Positions 1 to 8,974 are shown, counted from the stretch's first letter. The stretch: DNA of 64,000 bases from Nocardia pseudobrasiliensis NBRC 108224 (GCF_001613105.1 NZ_BDBS01000060.1:1-64000); one strand, 5' to 3'. Notes: generated from the sequence alone by a model not told the origin. Numbers and translations: made by a program.

Positions 1-789
1 GCCCCCGCCGCGGCGAAGGCCCCCGCGGCTCCGTCCGCGCCGGCCGGTGTCCGCCCGGCGCTGCAGGCGCTGCGCGGTACCACGCAGAAGGCCAACCGCA
101 TCCGCCAGATCACCGCGGCCAAGACCCTCGAATCGCTGCAGACCACCGCGCAGCTGACCCAGACCCACGAGGTCGACGTCACCAAGATCGCGGCCCTGCG
201 GGCGAAGGCCAAGGACGCGTTCACCAAGCGCGAGGGCGTGAACCTGACGTTCCTGCCGTTCTTCGCCAAGGCCGCGGTCGAGGCGCTGGGCGTGCACCCG
301 AACGTCAACGCCTCCTACAACATGGAGACCAAGGAGGTCACCTACCACTCGGCCGTCCACCTCGGCATCGCCGTGGACACCGAGCAGGGCCTGCTCTCCC
401 CGGTCATCCACAACGCCAGCGACCTGTCGCTGGCCGGTCTGGCCCGCGCGATCGCCGATATCGCCAACCGCGCCCGCACCGGCGGCCTGAAGCCGGACGA
501 GCTCGCGGGCGGCACCTTCACGATCACCAACATCGGCAGCCAGGGCGCGCTGTTCGACACCCCGATCCTGCTGCCGCCGCAGGCGGGCATGCTGGGCACG
601 GGCGCGATCGTCAAGCGGCCCATGGTGATCTCCGAACACGGTGAGGAGTTCATCGGCATCCGCTCGATGTGCTACCTGCCGCTGACCTACGATCACCGCC
701 TGATCGACGGCGCCGACGCCGGACGCTTCCTCACCACGATCAAGCACCGGCTCGAGGAAGCCGCGTTCGAGGCGGACCTGGGTCTGTAA
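1..789 (+). CDS. dlaT: Dihydrolipoamide acyltransferase (E2), C-terminal part
   Basis: The gene enters from the left edge in frame 1; 262 residues are visible and it ends in TAA. The visible part starts in an Ala/Pro-rich linker, then a peripheral-subunit-binding-like stretch, and continues through the catalytic acyltransferase domain. The motif YDHRLIDGADAGRF near the end carries the catalytic His and Asp of the 2-oxoacid dehydrogenase E2 family. The protein transfers acyl groups from its lipoyl arm to CoA. The lipoyl domains lie outside the window. Adjacent lipB and lipA make the lipoyl cofactor. By gene order it matches M. tuberculosis Rv2215 (DlaT), which serves pyruvate dehydrogenase and peroxynitrite reductase; a sucB label is also common for this protein. 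Confidence 0.95.
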   Translation, partial: APAAAKAPAAPSAPAGVRPALQALRGTTQKANRIRQITAAKTLESLQTTAQLTQTHEVDVTKIAALRAKAKDAFTKREGVNLTFLPFFAKAAVEALGVHPNVNASYNMETKEVTYHSAVHLGIAVDTEQGLLSPVIHNASDLSLAGLARAIADIANRARTGGLKPDELAGGTFTITNIGSQGALFDTPILLPPQAGMLGTGAIVKRPMVISEHGEEFIGIRSMCYLPLTYDHRLIDGADAGRFLTTIKHRLEEAAFEADLGL

Positions 790-797
790 GCAGTTCC

Positions 798-1697
798 TTG
801 AGGGTCGTGATCGCCGGTTCGTCCGGGCTGATCGGGACGGCGCTTGTGGCGGCCCTGCGGCGCGACGGGCACGAGGTGGCACGACTCGTGCGCCGTCCCG
901 CCGCCGCCCGCGACGAGTTCGAATGGAATCCGGTGCGCGCGCAGGTGCCCGAACGGGCCCTGCGCGGCGCGGATGCCGTGATCAATCTGTGCGGCGCGGG
1001 AATCGGCGCGCGCCGCTGGAACGGCGGTTACAAACAGCTGCTGCGCGACAGCCGCATCACTCCGACCGATGTGCTGGCCGCCGCGGTCGCCGACGCGGGG
1101 GCGCCGACGCTGGTGAACGCCAGCGGCGTGCACTACTACGGCGGCGGCACCGGCGACCGGATCGTCACCGAATCCGCTCCCGCCGGAACGAGTTTCCTGG
1201 GCACGATGTGCGCCGACTGGGAGGCCGCCGCCGAACCCGCCGCCGCGGCGGGCGCCCGGGTGGTACTGCTACGCAGCGCGCTCGTGCTGTCGCGGCACGG
1301 CGGTCTGCTCGGCATGCTGCAGCCGATGTACGCGCTGGGATTGGGCGGTCGTCTGGGCAACGGCCGCCAGTACGTCCCGTGGATCTCCCTGGCCGACGAG
1401 GTCGGCGCGATTCGATTCGTCCTGCGCCACAACACGATTCACGGTCCGGTGAATCTGGTCGGCCCCGCGCCGGTCACCAATGCCGAATTCGGTCGCGCCC
1501 TCGCGCGCGCCAAACATCGCCCCGCCCGCCTGGCGATTCCGGCCCCCGTACTGCGGCTGGCCATGGGTGAATTCGCCGAGGAGGCGATCCTGCATGCCCC
1601 GCGCGCGATCCCCGCCGTGCTCGAGGAGGCGGGCTACACCTTCCGCCACCAGACCATCGGGCAGGCGCTTGGCGCGGTCTTCGATCACGACTCCTGA
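798..1697 (+). CDS. TIGR01777-family NAD(P)-dependent epimerase (Rv2216-like)
   Basis: The N-terminus MRVVIAGSSGLIGTALV is a Rossmann nucleotide-binding loop, as in extended SDR epimerases of the TIGR01777/YfcH family. The C-terminal part has the DUF1731-type tail with GEFAEEAIL. The length of 299 residues is normal for the family. I chose TTG at 798, nine bases after the E2 stop, because translation begins just before the Rossmann strand; GTG at 807 is the alternative. No strong ribosome binding site is visible, so it may be read by coupling from the E2 gene. The substrate of this family is unknown. The position between dlaT and lipB is the same as in mycobacteria. Confidence 0.88.
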   Translation: MRVVIAGSSGLIGTALVAALRRDGHEVARLVRRPAAARDEFEWNPVRAQVPERALRGADAVINLCGAGIGARRWNGGYKQLLRDSRITPTDVLAAAVADAGAPTLVNASGVHYYGGGTGDRIVTESAPAGTSFLGTMCADWEAAAEPAAAAGARVVLLRSALVLSRHGGLLGMLQPMYALGLGGRLGNGRQYVPWISLADEVGAIRFVLRHNTIHGPVNLVGPAPVTNAEFGRALARAKHRPARLAIPAPVLRLAMGEFAEEAILHAPRAIPAVLEEAGYTFRHQTIGQALGAVFDHDS

Positions 1698-1727
1698 ATC
1701 GCGGCGCTCGCCGGTTACCGTGTGCCG

Positions 1728-2330
1728 ATGAGCGAGCAGGTGATCGTCCGCAACGCCCGCGAGGCTGATCTGCCGGAGATTCTGGCGATCCACAACACGG
1801 CCGTCGCCGAGACGACCGCGATCTGGGACGAGGAACCGGTGGATATCGGCGACCGGCAGCGGTGGCTGCGCGAACGGGAGTCCGCCGGACAGCCCGTACT
1901 GGTCGCCGAGATCGACGGCGCGGTCGCGGGTTACGCCACCTACTCGCAGTGGCGACCCAAGCGCGGCTTCCGCTACACCGTGGAGAATTCGGTCTACGTG
2001 GCCGATCGCTTCCAGGGCCGCGGGGTGGCCACCGCCCTGCTCACCGACCTGCTGGCGTGGGCTCGGGGCCCGGGTCGGGTGCACGCGATGATCGCGGCCA
2101 TCGAATCGACCAACACCACCTCGATCCGGCTGCACGAGAAGTTCGGCTTCCGCACGGTCGGCGAATTGCCCGAGGTCGGCTACAAATTCGATCGCTGGCT
2201 GGACCTGACCCTCATGCAACTCACGATCGAACCCGATCCGAACGCCGCGGGGGACGCGGCCGTCCTGCCGCTGTGGGAAACGCCCGGGAACCGGCCCGAG
2301 GATCCGGATGGCGTACCGTCGATGTCGTGA
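1728..2330 (+). CDS. GNAT N-acetyltransferase, phosphinothricin acetyltransferase-like
   Basis: The 200-residue protein begins VRNAREADLPEILAIHN and carries the acetyl-CoA loop region QGRGVATALLTDLL followed by SIRLHEKFGFRTVG, the pattern of Pat/Bar-type GNAT enzymes that acetylate small amines. ATG 1728 is preferred over GTG 1722 because a TACCGT -10-like box at 1716-1721 would start transcription at or near this ATG, giving a leaderless message. The C-terminal 30 residues after TIEPDPNAAG are an extension with no recognised domain. The stop overlaps the lipB start by four bases (GTGA), so the two genes are probably co-translated. The real substrate cannot be told from sequence. Confidence 0.85.
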   Translation: MSEQVIVRNAREADLPEILAIHNTAVAETTAIWDEEPVDIGDRQRWLRERESAGQPVLVAEIDGAVAGYATYSQWRPKRGFRYTVENSVYVADRFQGRGVATALLTDLLAWARGPGRVHAMIAAIESTNTTSIRLHEKFGFRTVGELPEVGYKFDRWLDLTLMQLTIEPDPNAAGDAAVLPLWETPGNRPEDPDGVPSMS

Positions 2331-3139
2331 GCGAGCCGTCCGTACAGAGCACGCCTGCGGGCGAATCCGCCCCGTCGACCCCTCCGGTGATCCCGGCCGC
2401 CGGTCGCGTGACCGAATCAGCCCGCTACGACAGCACTCCCGTCGTGGTCGAGGAGCTGGGCGTCATCGACTATCAGAGGGCCTGGGACCTGCAGCGCGAC
2501 CTGGCCGCCGAACGCGCGGAAGGCCGCGGCCGCGATCATCTGCTGCTGCTGGAACATCCGTCGGTCTTCACCGCGGGCCGCCGCACCGAACCCGAGGACA
2601 TGCCGATGGACGGCAGCCCGGTCGTGCAGGTCGACCGCGGCGGCAAGATCACCTGGCACGGTCCGGGCCAGCTGGTCGGATATCCGATCGTGCGGCTCGC
2701 CGAACCGGTCGACGTGGTGCACTACGTGCGCCGCCTCGAGGAGGCGCTCATCAGCGTCGTCTCGGGTCTCGGCGTGACCTGTGGTCGCGTCGAGGGCCGC
2801 TCGGGAGTGTGGGTTCCGGCGAACGACGCGCAACCCGAGCGCAAGGTCGCCGCGATCGGCGTGCGCGTCCAGCGCGGCGTCGCCCTGCACGGCATCTCGC
2901 TCAACTGCAATTCGGTCCTCGACGGCTTCGACGCGATCGTGCCCTGCGGCATTCGCGACGCCGGGGTGACGACGCTGACCCGCGAGCTGGGCCGCGAGGT
3001 CACCGTCGCGGAGGTGCGTCCGCTGGTGTCCGCGGCGATCCTGCGCGCCCTCGACGGCGACCTGCCCGTTTCCGAGCACACTATTACCCGCGTCACACCG
3101 GTCGGGGCGGGCGTCGGAGCACCCGCCAAGGCCGAATGA
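2327..3139 (+). CDS. lipB: Lipoyl(octanoyl) transferase LipB
   Basis: LipB moves octanoate from acyl carrier protein to the lipoyl lysine of E2 and H proteins in the cytoplasm. The sequence shows TAGRRTEPED, the RGGKITWHGPGQLVGYP block, and the catalytic pair: Lys173 in RKVAAIGVR and Cys207 in AIVPCGIRDAG. The 270-residue length includes about 35 extra N-terminal residues rich in Ser, Pro and Ala. I set the start at GTG 2327, which overlaps the acetyltransferase stop as GTGA. A later start near the VVVEELG strand is possible but has no signal. LipA follows 21 bases downstream. Confidence 0.95.
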   Translation: MSEPSVQSTPAGESAPSTPPVIPAAGRVTESARYDSTPVVVEELGVIDYQRAWDLQRDLAAERAEGRGRDHLLLLEHPSVFTAGRRTEPEDMPMDGSPVVQVDRGGKITWHGPGQLVGYPIVRLAEPVDVVHYVRRLEEALISVVSGLGVTCGRVEGRSGVWVPANDAQPERKVAAIGVRVQRGVALHGISLNCNSVLDGFDAIVPCGIRDAGVTTLTRELGREVTVAEVRPLVSAAILRALDGDLPVSEHTITRVTPVGAGVGAPAKAE

Positions 3140-3147
3140 GACCGGCG

Positions 3148-3153
3148 TAGCAT
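3148..3153 (+). promoter_or_regulatory. -10 box (TAGCAT) of a likely leaderless lipA transcript
   Basis: TAGCAT lies seven bases before the lipA GTG, and no Shine-Dalgarno sequence is present. This fits the TANNNT actinobacterial -10 element of leaderless messages. Confidence 0.6.
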
Positions 3154-3160
3154 CGGTTCA

Positions 3161-4213
3161 GTGACCTCAGTCGACACCCCGACACCGAAGAACGGCGGGC
3201 TGAACCCAGCTCAACCGAACGGACGCAAGCTGCTTCGCATCGAGGCACGCAATGCCGAAACGCCGATCGAACGCAAACCCAAGTGGATCCGCACCCGCGC
3301 CACCATGGGCCCGGAGTATTCCGAACTCAAGGGCCTGGTGAAACGCGAAGGGCTGCACACGGTCTGCGAGGAGGCGGGCTGTCCGAACATCTTCGAATGC
3401 TGGGAGGACCGCGAGGCCACCTTCCTCATCGGCGGCGAGCAGTGCACCCGCCGCTGCGACTTCTGCCAGATCGACACCGGTAAGCCCGCCGCCCTCGACC
3501 GCGACGAGCCCCGCCGCGTCGCCGAGAGCGTGCAGGCGATGGGCCTGCGCTACTCCACCATCACCGGTGTGGCCCGCGACGATCTCGAGGACGGCGGCGC
3601 CTGGCTCTACGCCGAGACGGTGCGCGCCATCAAACAGCTCAACCCGAACACCGGCGTGGAGCTGCTCATCCCCGACTTCAACGCCGTTCCCGAGCAGTTG
3701 GCCGAGGTGTTCTCCTCGCGTCCGGAGGTGTTGGCGCACAACGTGGAGACGGTCCCGCGCATCTTCAAGCGCATCCGCCCGGCCTTCCGCTACGAGCGCT
3801 CGCTGGCCGTGATCACCGCCGCCCGCGAGGCCGGCCTGGTCACCAAGTCCAACCTCATCCTCGGCATGGGCGAGACCCCCGAAGAGGTCACCCAGGCCAT
3901 GCGCGATCTACACGAGGCGGGCTGCGACATCCTGACCATCACCCAGTACCTGCGCCCGTCCCCGCGCCACCATCCGGTCGACCGCTGGGTCAAGCCGGAG
4001 GAGTTCGTCGAACACTCCCGCGTCGCAACGGAACTCGGCTTCGCCGGTGTCATGGCCGGTCCGCTGGTCCGCTCCTCCTACCGCGCCGGTCGCCTCTACG
4101 CCCAGGCGCTGGCCCACCACGGCCGCGAACTGCCCGCTGAGATGGCCCATCTCGCCGAGGGCGGCAGCGCGGCCCAGGAGGCCACCTCGGTGCTGGCGCG
4201 CTTCGGTTCCTGA
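3161..4213 (+). CDS. lipA: Lipoyl synthase LipA (radical SAM)
   Basis: LipA inserts two sulfur atoms into the octanoyl chain on E2 using two iron-sulfur clusters. The auxiliary cluster cysteines are Cys69, Cys74 and Cys80 (CEEAGCPNIFEC). The radical-SAM cysteines are Cys95, Cys99 and Cys102 (CTRRCDFC). The 350-residue length fits actinobacterial LipA, which has an N-terminal extension. The start is GTG 3161, seven bases after a TAGCAT -10 box at 3148-3153, so lipA probably has its own leaderless transcript as well as read-through from lipB. A strong hairpin follows at 4223-4270. Confidence 0.97.
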   Translation: MTSVDTPTPKNGGLNPAQPNGRKLLRIEARNAETPIERKPKWIRTRATMGPEYSELKGLVKREGLHTVCEEAGCPNIFECWEDREATFLIGGEQCTRRCDFCQIDTGKPAALDRDEPRRVAESVQAMGLRYSTITGVARDDLEDGGAWLYAETVRAIKQLNPNTGVELLIPDFNAVPEQLAEVFSSRPEVLAHNVETVPRIFKRIRPAFRYERSLAVITAAREAGLVTKSNLILGMGETPEEVTQAMRDLHEAGCDILTITQYLRPSPRHHPVDRWVKPEEFVEHSRVATELGFAGVMAGPLVRSSYRAGRLYAQALAHHGRELPAEMAHLAEGGSAAQEATSVLARFGS

Positions 4214-4222
4214 TCGATCCCG

Positions 4223-4270
4223 TACGAAACCCGCGGGTCCGTTTGTTCACGGGCCCGCGGGTTTGTCGTA
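4223..4270. terminator. Terminator hairpin after lipA
   Basis: An 11-bp perfect stem pairs 4227-4237 (AAACCCGCGGG) with 4254-4264. The outer bases TACG and TCGTA extend the pairing with a bulge. There is no long T tract, as is common in actinobacteria. Confidence 0.75.
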
Positions 4271-4371
4271 TCCGTCCATGTTTCGGGATCTTTCGAATCG
4301 CTGACAACCCGTGGTCCACGGTGGGAAGCTCGGATTAACCGCACATGTCGTACTCGGGGATCGAGGGTGTC

Positions 4372-6573
4372 ATGGTCGAGAAGGCGAGCGCAGCTGCCGG
4401 AGGCAACGGCAGAGTGGCGACGGTCGAGAGTCCGGCCGATATTCGCAATGTGGTCCTGGTCGGCCACAGCGGATCCGGGAAAACCACCGTGGTCGAGGCG
4501 CTCGCCGTGGCCACCGGTGCGGTCACCCGGGCCGGCCGCGTCGAGGACGGCACCTGTGTGTCGGACTACGACGACATCGAACAGCGACAGCATCGTTCGG
4601 TCCAGCTGTCGGTGATACCCGTCCATTGGAACGACATCAAGATCAACCTTCTTGACACGCCAGGATATGCCGACTTCGTCGGCGAATTGAGGGCCGGTCT
4701 GCGAGCAGCGGACGCGGCCCTTTTCGTTGTCTCGGCCGCCGCGGGCGCGGAGGGCGTGGGCGGGCAGACCCTGGCGCTGTGGGAGGAGTGCGCCGCGGTC
4801 GGCATGCCACGCGCGCTGGTGATCACCCACCTGGACGCCGCCCGCGCCGATTTCGAGGAGATGGCCCGCACCTGCCGCGATATCCTGGGCGGCGGCGCGG
4901 CGGAAAGTATGCTGCCGCTGCATCTTCCGGTCTACGGGCCCAAGGCCGCCGACGGTCACCGACCCGTCACCGGGCTGATCGATCTGCTCACCCAGCAGGT
5001 CTTCGACTATTCCCGGGGCGAGCACACCCGTACCGAACCCACCGACGAGCAGAGCGATCTCATCGAGTCCAACCGCGGCCGCCTCATCGAGGGCATCATC
5101 GCCGAGAGCGAGGACGAAACGCTCATGGACCGGTACCTCGAGGGTGAGGAGATCGATCTCACCACCCTGGTCACCGATCTGGAACGCGCCGTCGCACGCG
5201 GCAGCTTCCACCCCATCCTGATCGCCGCTCCGCCGCCCGAGGGCGCCAAACAGGGTCTGGGCATGATCGAGATCCTGGACCTGATCACCCGCGGATTCCC
5301 CACGCCCGCAGAGCATCCCGTCGCCGCGAGCTCACCCACCGGCGACTCCGATCCCACGCCGCTCACCTGTGATCCGCGGGCGCCGCTGGCCGCCGAGGTG
5401 ATCCGCACCGCCTCCGACCCCTATGTCGGGCGGTTGTCGCTGGTGCGGGTCTTCTCCGGCACCCTGCGCCCCGACGACACCGTGCACGTCTGTGGCCACG
5501 GGCCGGACGCGGAGCGCAATCACGACCTGGACGAGCGGGTGGGAGCGGTCTCGGCCCCGTTCGGCAAACAGCAGCGCCCGCTCGGCCAGGCCATCGCCGG
5601 CGATATCGCCTGTGTCACCAAACTCGGCCACGCCGAGACCGGAGACACCCTGTCGGCCAAGGACACTCCGCTGCTGATCGAACCCTGGCCGATGCCCGAA
5701 CCGCTGCTGCCGGTGGCCATTCGCGCGCACAGCAAGGCCGACGAGGACAAGCTCTCGCAGGGGCTGGGCCGCCTGGTGGCCGAGGATCCCACCGTGCGGC
5801 TCGAGCAGAACGGCCAGACCCATCAGCTGGTGCTGTGGTGTCTCGGCGAGGCGCATCGCGAGGTCGCGCTGGAGCGGCTGCGTTCGCGGTTCGGAGTGCA
5901 GGTCGACACGGTCGACCACCGGGTGGCGCTGCGCGAGACCTTCGCCGGGACCGCGACCGGTCGCGGGCGGCATGTCAAACAGTCCGGCGGCCACGGCCAG
6001 TACGCCATCTGCGAGATCGAGGTGTCGCCGCTGCCGGAGGGCTCGGGTATCGAATTCGTGGACAAGGTGGTGGGCGGAGTCGTTCCGCGCCAATTCATTC
6101 CGTCGGTGGAGAAGGGTGTGCGCGCCCAGGCCCTCAAGGGTGTGGCGGCGGGGTATCCGCTGGTCGATGTGCGGGTGACGCTCTACGACGGCAAGGCGCA
6201 TTCGGTGGACTCCTCGGACGCGGCGTTCCAGACCGCGGGCGCGCTGGCGCTGCGCGAGGCCGCCGCGGCCGCCAAACTCAATCTGCTCGAGCCGATCGCC
6301 GAGGTGCGGGTCACGGTGTCCGACGACTATGTGGGCGCGGTGCTGTCGGATCTGTCCAGCCGTCGCGGCCGGGTGCTCGGCACCGAACCGGGCGGGATCG
6401 GGCGCACGGCCATCCGCGCCGAGGTGCCCGAACTGGAATTGAGCCGCTACGCCATCGACCTGCGCTCGCTCTCGCACGGCGGGGCCCAGTTCACCCGGTC
6501 CTATACCCGGCACGAGGCCATGCCCGGCCAGATCGCCGACACCGTCCGAGCCCAGGCCAGGGCCTCGGCCTGA
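4372..6573 (+). CDS. fusA2: Elongation factor G-like GTPase (EF-G2, FusA2 type)
   Basis: The 733-residue protein has an EF-G domain order: GTPase domain with G1 GHSGSGKT and G3 DTPGYADF, domain II, then domains III-V with QSGGHGQYAICEIEV and SSRRGRVLGTEP. It aligns well by eye with M. tuberculosis FusA2 (Rv0120c), whose role is not settled. The G4 motif is ITHLD instead of the usual NKxD, so guanine specificity may be altered. I chose ATG 4372, which aligns with the start of FusA2 and follows a GAGGG at 4363-4367; ATG 4345 would add nine residues. It is probably not the main translation factor, because fusA normally sits with rpsL and rpsG. Confidence 0.9.
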   Translation: MVEKASAAAGGNGRVATVESPADIRNVVLVGHSGSGKTTVVEALAVATGAVTRAGRVEDGTCVSDYDDIEQRQHRSVQLSVIPVHWNDIKINLLDTPGYADFVGELRAGLRAADAALFVVSAAAGAEGVGGQTLALWEECAAVGMPRALVITHLDAARADFEEMARTCRDILGGGAAESMLPLHLPVYGPKAADGHRPVTGLIDLLTQQVFDYSRGEHTRTEPTDEQSDLIESNRGRLIEGIIAESEDETLMDRYLEGEEIDLTTLVTDLERAVARGSFHPILIAAPPPEGAKQGLGMIEILDLITRGFPTPAEHPVAASSPTGDSDPTPLTCDPRAPLAAEVIRTASDPYVGRLSLVRVFSGTLRPDDTVHVCGHGPDAERNHDLDERVGAVSAPFGKQQRPLGQAIAGDIACVTKLGHAETGDTLSAKDTPLLIEPWPMPEPLLPVAIRAHSKADEDKLSQGLGRLVAEDPTVRLEQNGQTHQLVLWCLGEAHREVALERLRSRFGVQVDTVDHRVALRETFAGTATGRGRHVKQSGGHGQYAICEIEVSPLPEGSGIEFVDKVVGGVVPRQFIPSVEKGVRAQALKGVAAGYPLVDVRVTLYDGKAHSVDSSDAAFQTAGALALREAAAAAKLNLLEPIAEVRVTVSDDYVGAVLSDLSSRRGRVLGTEPGGIGRTAIRAEVPELELSRYAIDLRSLSHGGAQFTRSYTRHEAMPGQIADTVRAQARASA

Positions 6574-6625
6574 CGGCCGGGTCGTTCTGTCCGATCCGCC
6601 TGCGCGGCGCCTGAGCGGTCCCCAC

Positions 6626-6631
6626 TATCCT
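6626..6631 (+). promoter_or_regulatory. -10 box (TATCCT) before the DUF4191 gene
   Basis: TATCCT ends six bases before ATG 6638. There is no Shine-Dalgarno sequence, so a leaderless transcript starting at the ATG is expected. Confidence 0.6.
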
Positions 6632-6637
6632 GAGAAT

Positions 6638-7381
6638 ATGGCAGCAGGTAAGGGCGGTAAGCCGTCGAAGGAAGCGAAGGCCGCGGCGAAGGCGGCGCGC
6701 AAGCAGGCGTCGAAGGAGCGGCGTCAGCAGCTCTGGCAGGCGTTCCAGATGCAGCGCAAGGAAGACAAGCTGCTGCTGCCGTTGATGATCGGCGCATTCC
6801 TCGGCATCGCCCTGGTGCTGTTCGTGATCGGCCTGTTCTTCCACCTGCAGTGGTTCCTGTTGCCGATCGGCCTGCTGCTGGGTGCGCTGGTGGCGTTCAT
6901 CATCTTCGGCCGCCGCGTGCAGCGCAATGTCTACGCCAAGGCCGAGGGCCAAGCGGGCGCGGCCGCGTGGGTGCTCGAGAATCTGCAGGGCAAGTGGCGC
7001 GTCACCAACGGTATCGCCGCCACCACGCAGCTCGATGCCGTCCACCGCGCGATCGGCCTGCCCGGCGTCATCCTGATCGCCGAGGGCTCCCCGCAGCGCG
7101 TGAAATCCCTGCTGGCCCAGGAGAAGAAGCGCACCGCCCGCCTGGTCGGCGACACCCCGATCTACGACATCGTCATCGGCAACGACGAGGGCCAGGTCCC
7201 GCTCAAGGAATTGCAGCGCTACCTCACCAAACTCCCCCGCAATATCGACACCAAGCGGATGGATCTCATCGAGGGCCGCCTGTCCGCCCTGGCCACCCGG
7301 GGCGGCCCGGCCCTGCCCAAGGGTCCGCTGCCCAGCGGCGCGAAGATGCGCGGCATGCAGCGCACGATCCGCCGCCGCTGA
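6638..7381 (+). CDS. DUF4191 membrane protein (Rv2219-like)
   Basis: The 247-residue protein starts with a Lys/Ala/Arg-rich segment (about residues 1-45). Two adjacent transmembrane helices follow (LMIGAFLGIALVLFVIGLFF and WFLLPIGLLLGALVAFIIFG), then a soluble C-terminal domain with GVILIAEGSPQRVKSLL. This is the DUF4191 arrangement of Rv2219, which sits at the same place after lipA in mycobacteria. Its function is unknown. The C-terminus is very basic (MRGMQRTIRRR). Transcription is probably leaderless from the TATCCT box just upstream. A perfect 13-bp hairpin follows the stop. Confidence 0.9.
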   Translation: MAAGKGGKPSKEAKAAAKAARKQASKERRQQLWQAFQMQRKEDKLLLPLMIGAFLGIALVLFVIGLFFHLQWFLLPIGLLLGALVAFIIFGRRVQRNVYAKAEGQAGAAAWVLENLQGKWRVTNGIAATTQLDAVHRAIGLPGVILIAEGSPQRVKSLLAQEKKRTARLVGDTPIYDIVIGNDEGQVPLKELQRYLTKLPRNIDTKRMDLIEGRLSALATRGGPALPKGPLPSGAKMRGMQRTIRRR

Positions 7382-7394
7382 GCGATGCCTCCGG

Positions 7395-7425
7395 CAGGCC
7401 CGCGTCCCTTCCGGACGCGGGCCTG
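7395..7425. terminator. Terminator hairpin after the DUF4191 gene
   Basis: A perfect 13-bp stem (CAGGCCCGCGTCC at 7395-7407 with 7413-7425) has a 5-base loop. It lies 14 bases after the stop codon and has no T tract. Confidence 0.8.
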
Positions 7426-7571
7426 TCGTCGTTCGAGCATGACTTGAACATCCTTGTCCCGCAAGCGATCCCGGCAGATATTGATTGCGTCGGAAAGTGC
7501 CGGTCGGTTCTCCCCCTCCTCGGGCGATTCCGGAGCCGCCCGGTGATCGCTAATCATGTCGGGAGAATTCC

Positions 7572-8432
7572 ATGCGTTATTCAGCTTTACCCGCGGCCGT
7601 CGCATTCGCCGTGGGTGTCGGGATCATGTCGGCCGGATTCGCGCAGGCGGATCCGGGTGCGCCGCAACCGGTCAGCACCCATTTCTACGGCCTCGATATC
7701 AAGGGCGCCCAGGCCGCCGAGGCCAAGGGTGACACCAGCTACGGAACGGCGCTGCCGGTCCGGGTCGGTTCCGTCGCGCCGCCGGCGTCGTATTCGCTGC
7801 GCCAGTACGCGCTCCCCGCGGGCAACCAGGGTCGCGTCGGGTCGTGCGTGACGTGGGCGACCGGTTACACCGGGTTCGGCGTCTTGATGAACGAACAGAG
7901 CATCAAGGGCGGCCCGATGGCGCCGATGTTCATCTACTCGCAGATCGCCAAGGGCCATGACAACGGCACCTGGGCCTCGGTCGCGCTGCCGATGGAACAG
8001 AACCAGGGTATCGACACCAAATCCGATTACTGGCAGGGCGATTTCGACTACACCACCCAGCCCGATGCCAAGGAGCGCGCGAATGCCGCGCACTACAAGC
8101 TCTCCGGCAACAAGGATCTGACCCACGGCGACCGCGTCGCCAACATCAAGGCCGCGATCGCCTCCGGCCTGCCGGTCCCGATCGGCTTCACCGTGCGGCA
8201 GAGCTTCGAGAACCTGAACAAGAACAACTCCTACTACAACCCCTCCCGCGGCGAGCGGGCCCTGGGCGGCCACGAGGTCACCATCGTCGGCTACAACGAG
8301 AAGACCGTCACCATCGAGAACTCCTGGGGCGCGAACTGGGGCGACAGCGGCTTCTTCACCGCTCCCTGGTCGTTCATCACCGGCGGTGACGTGAGCGAGA
8401 TCCACTCCATGGGCAAGCTCGTCGCCCAGTAG
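7572..8432 (+). CDS. Secreted papain-like (C1) cysteine protease
   Basis: The 286-residue protein begins with a signal peptide (about residues 1-26, AVAFAVGVGIMSAGFAQA, then DPGAP). The oxyanion Gln86 and catalytic Cys92 appear in NQGRVGSCVTWATGY. The catalytic His lies in ALGGHEVTIVGYN and the Asn in ENSWGANWGDSGFF. This is the C1 peptidase pattern. The stretch of about 60 residues between the signal peptide and the catalytic domain may act as a short propeptide. A GGGAGA ribosome binding site at 7561-7566 is five bases before the ATG. Secreted C1 proteases are uncommon in actinobacteria; target proteins are unknown. The gene is monocistronic between two hairpins. Confidence 0.85.
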   Translation: MRYSALPAAVAFAVGVGIMSAGFAQADPGAPQPVSTHFYGLDIKGAQAAEAKGDTSYGTALPVRVGSVAPPASYSLRQYALPAGNQGRVGSCVTWATGYTGFGVLMNEQSIKGGPMAPMFIYSQIAKGHDNGTWASVALPMEQNQGIDTKSDYWQGDFDYTTQPDAKERANAAHYKLSGNKDLTHGDRVANIKAAIASGLPVPIGFTVRQSFENLNKNNSYYNPSRGERALGGHEVTIVGYNEKTVTIENSWGANWGDSGFFTAPWSFITGGDVSEIHSMGKLVAQ

Positions 8433-8445
8433 TTTTCACATCCGG

Positions 8446-8474
8446 TTCCCGTCGACGCCCTGGGTCGACGGGAA
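8446..8474. terminator. Bidirectional terminator between protease and RDD gene
   Basis: An 11-bp perfect stem (TTCCCGTCGAC at 8446-8456 with 8464-8474) has a 7-base loop. It lies between two convergent genes and can serve both. Confidence 0.75.
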
Positions 8475-8512
8475 TCGTTCGTGTTCGACTGGGAATCCAC
8501 CCCACCCGAACG

Positions 8513-8974
8513 TCAGCGCAGGCGGATCAGGGCGGTGCCGGTGGCGCGGTCGTGCATGCCGCGGCTGTCGGAGTCGGTGAACAGCGCGGGGACCACGAAG
8601 ATCAGCAGTATCTGGCGGACCAGGGCGCGAACGAAACCGACGGGCGCGTCGGCGTCGATGCGGAGCACGCGCATACGCAGGAAGAACTGGCCGGGGGTGA
8701 AGCCGAAGAACGTCACCGTGAGCAGGCCGATCGCGAACCACACCAGCAGGGTGACGGTATTGAGCGAACCGGTGCCGTGCACAATGAGCGCCGCGATGCC
8801 CATGGCGATGAACCAGTCCACGAACAGCGCCACGATGCGTCGGCTCATCGGGGCGATGGATCCGGCACCGGATTCCGGCAGGCCCAGGAGCTTGCCCGGA
8901 TATTCGTCGGGGGCGGGGTCCCCCGGATCGGCCGCATTCGGCCCGGACAGCCAGGAACCGGTGATTCGTGCCAT
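8513..8974 (-). CDS. RDD-family membrane protein (Rv2219A-like)
   Basis: The 153-residue protein starts MARITGSWLSGPNAA. It has the RDD family signature RRIVALFVDWFIAMGI (Arg and Asp in the first helix) and FFGFTPGQFFLRMRVLRID between the second and third helices. About four membrane segments are visible. RDD proteins are small membrane proteins, some of which act in Na+/H+ exchange; the role here is unknown. GGAG about five bases before ATG 8974 supports this start rather than the longer open frame. The same gene sits before glnA1 in M. tuberculosis (Rv2219A). Confidence 0.88.
   Translation of the reverse strand: MARITGSWLSGPNAADPGDPAPDEYPGKLLGLPESGAGSIAPMSRRIVALFVDWFIAMGIAALIVHGTGSLNTVTLLVWFAIGLLTVTFFGFTPGQFFLRMRVLRIDADAPVGFVRALVRQILLIFVVPALFTDSDSRGMHDRATGTALIRLR

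Noticed and set aside
669..797. The epimerase frame extends upstream into the E2 gene.
   Set aside because: Those residues overlap the clear E2 C-terminus in another frame; the Rossmann strand begins at 798.
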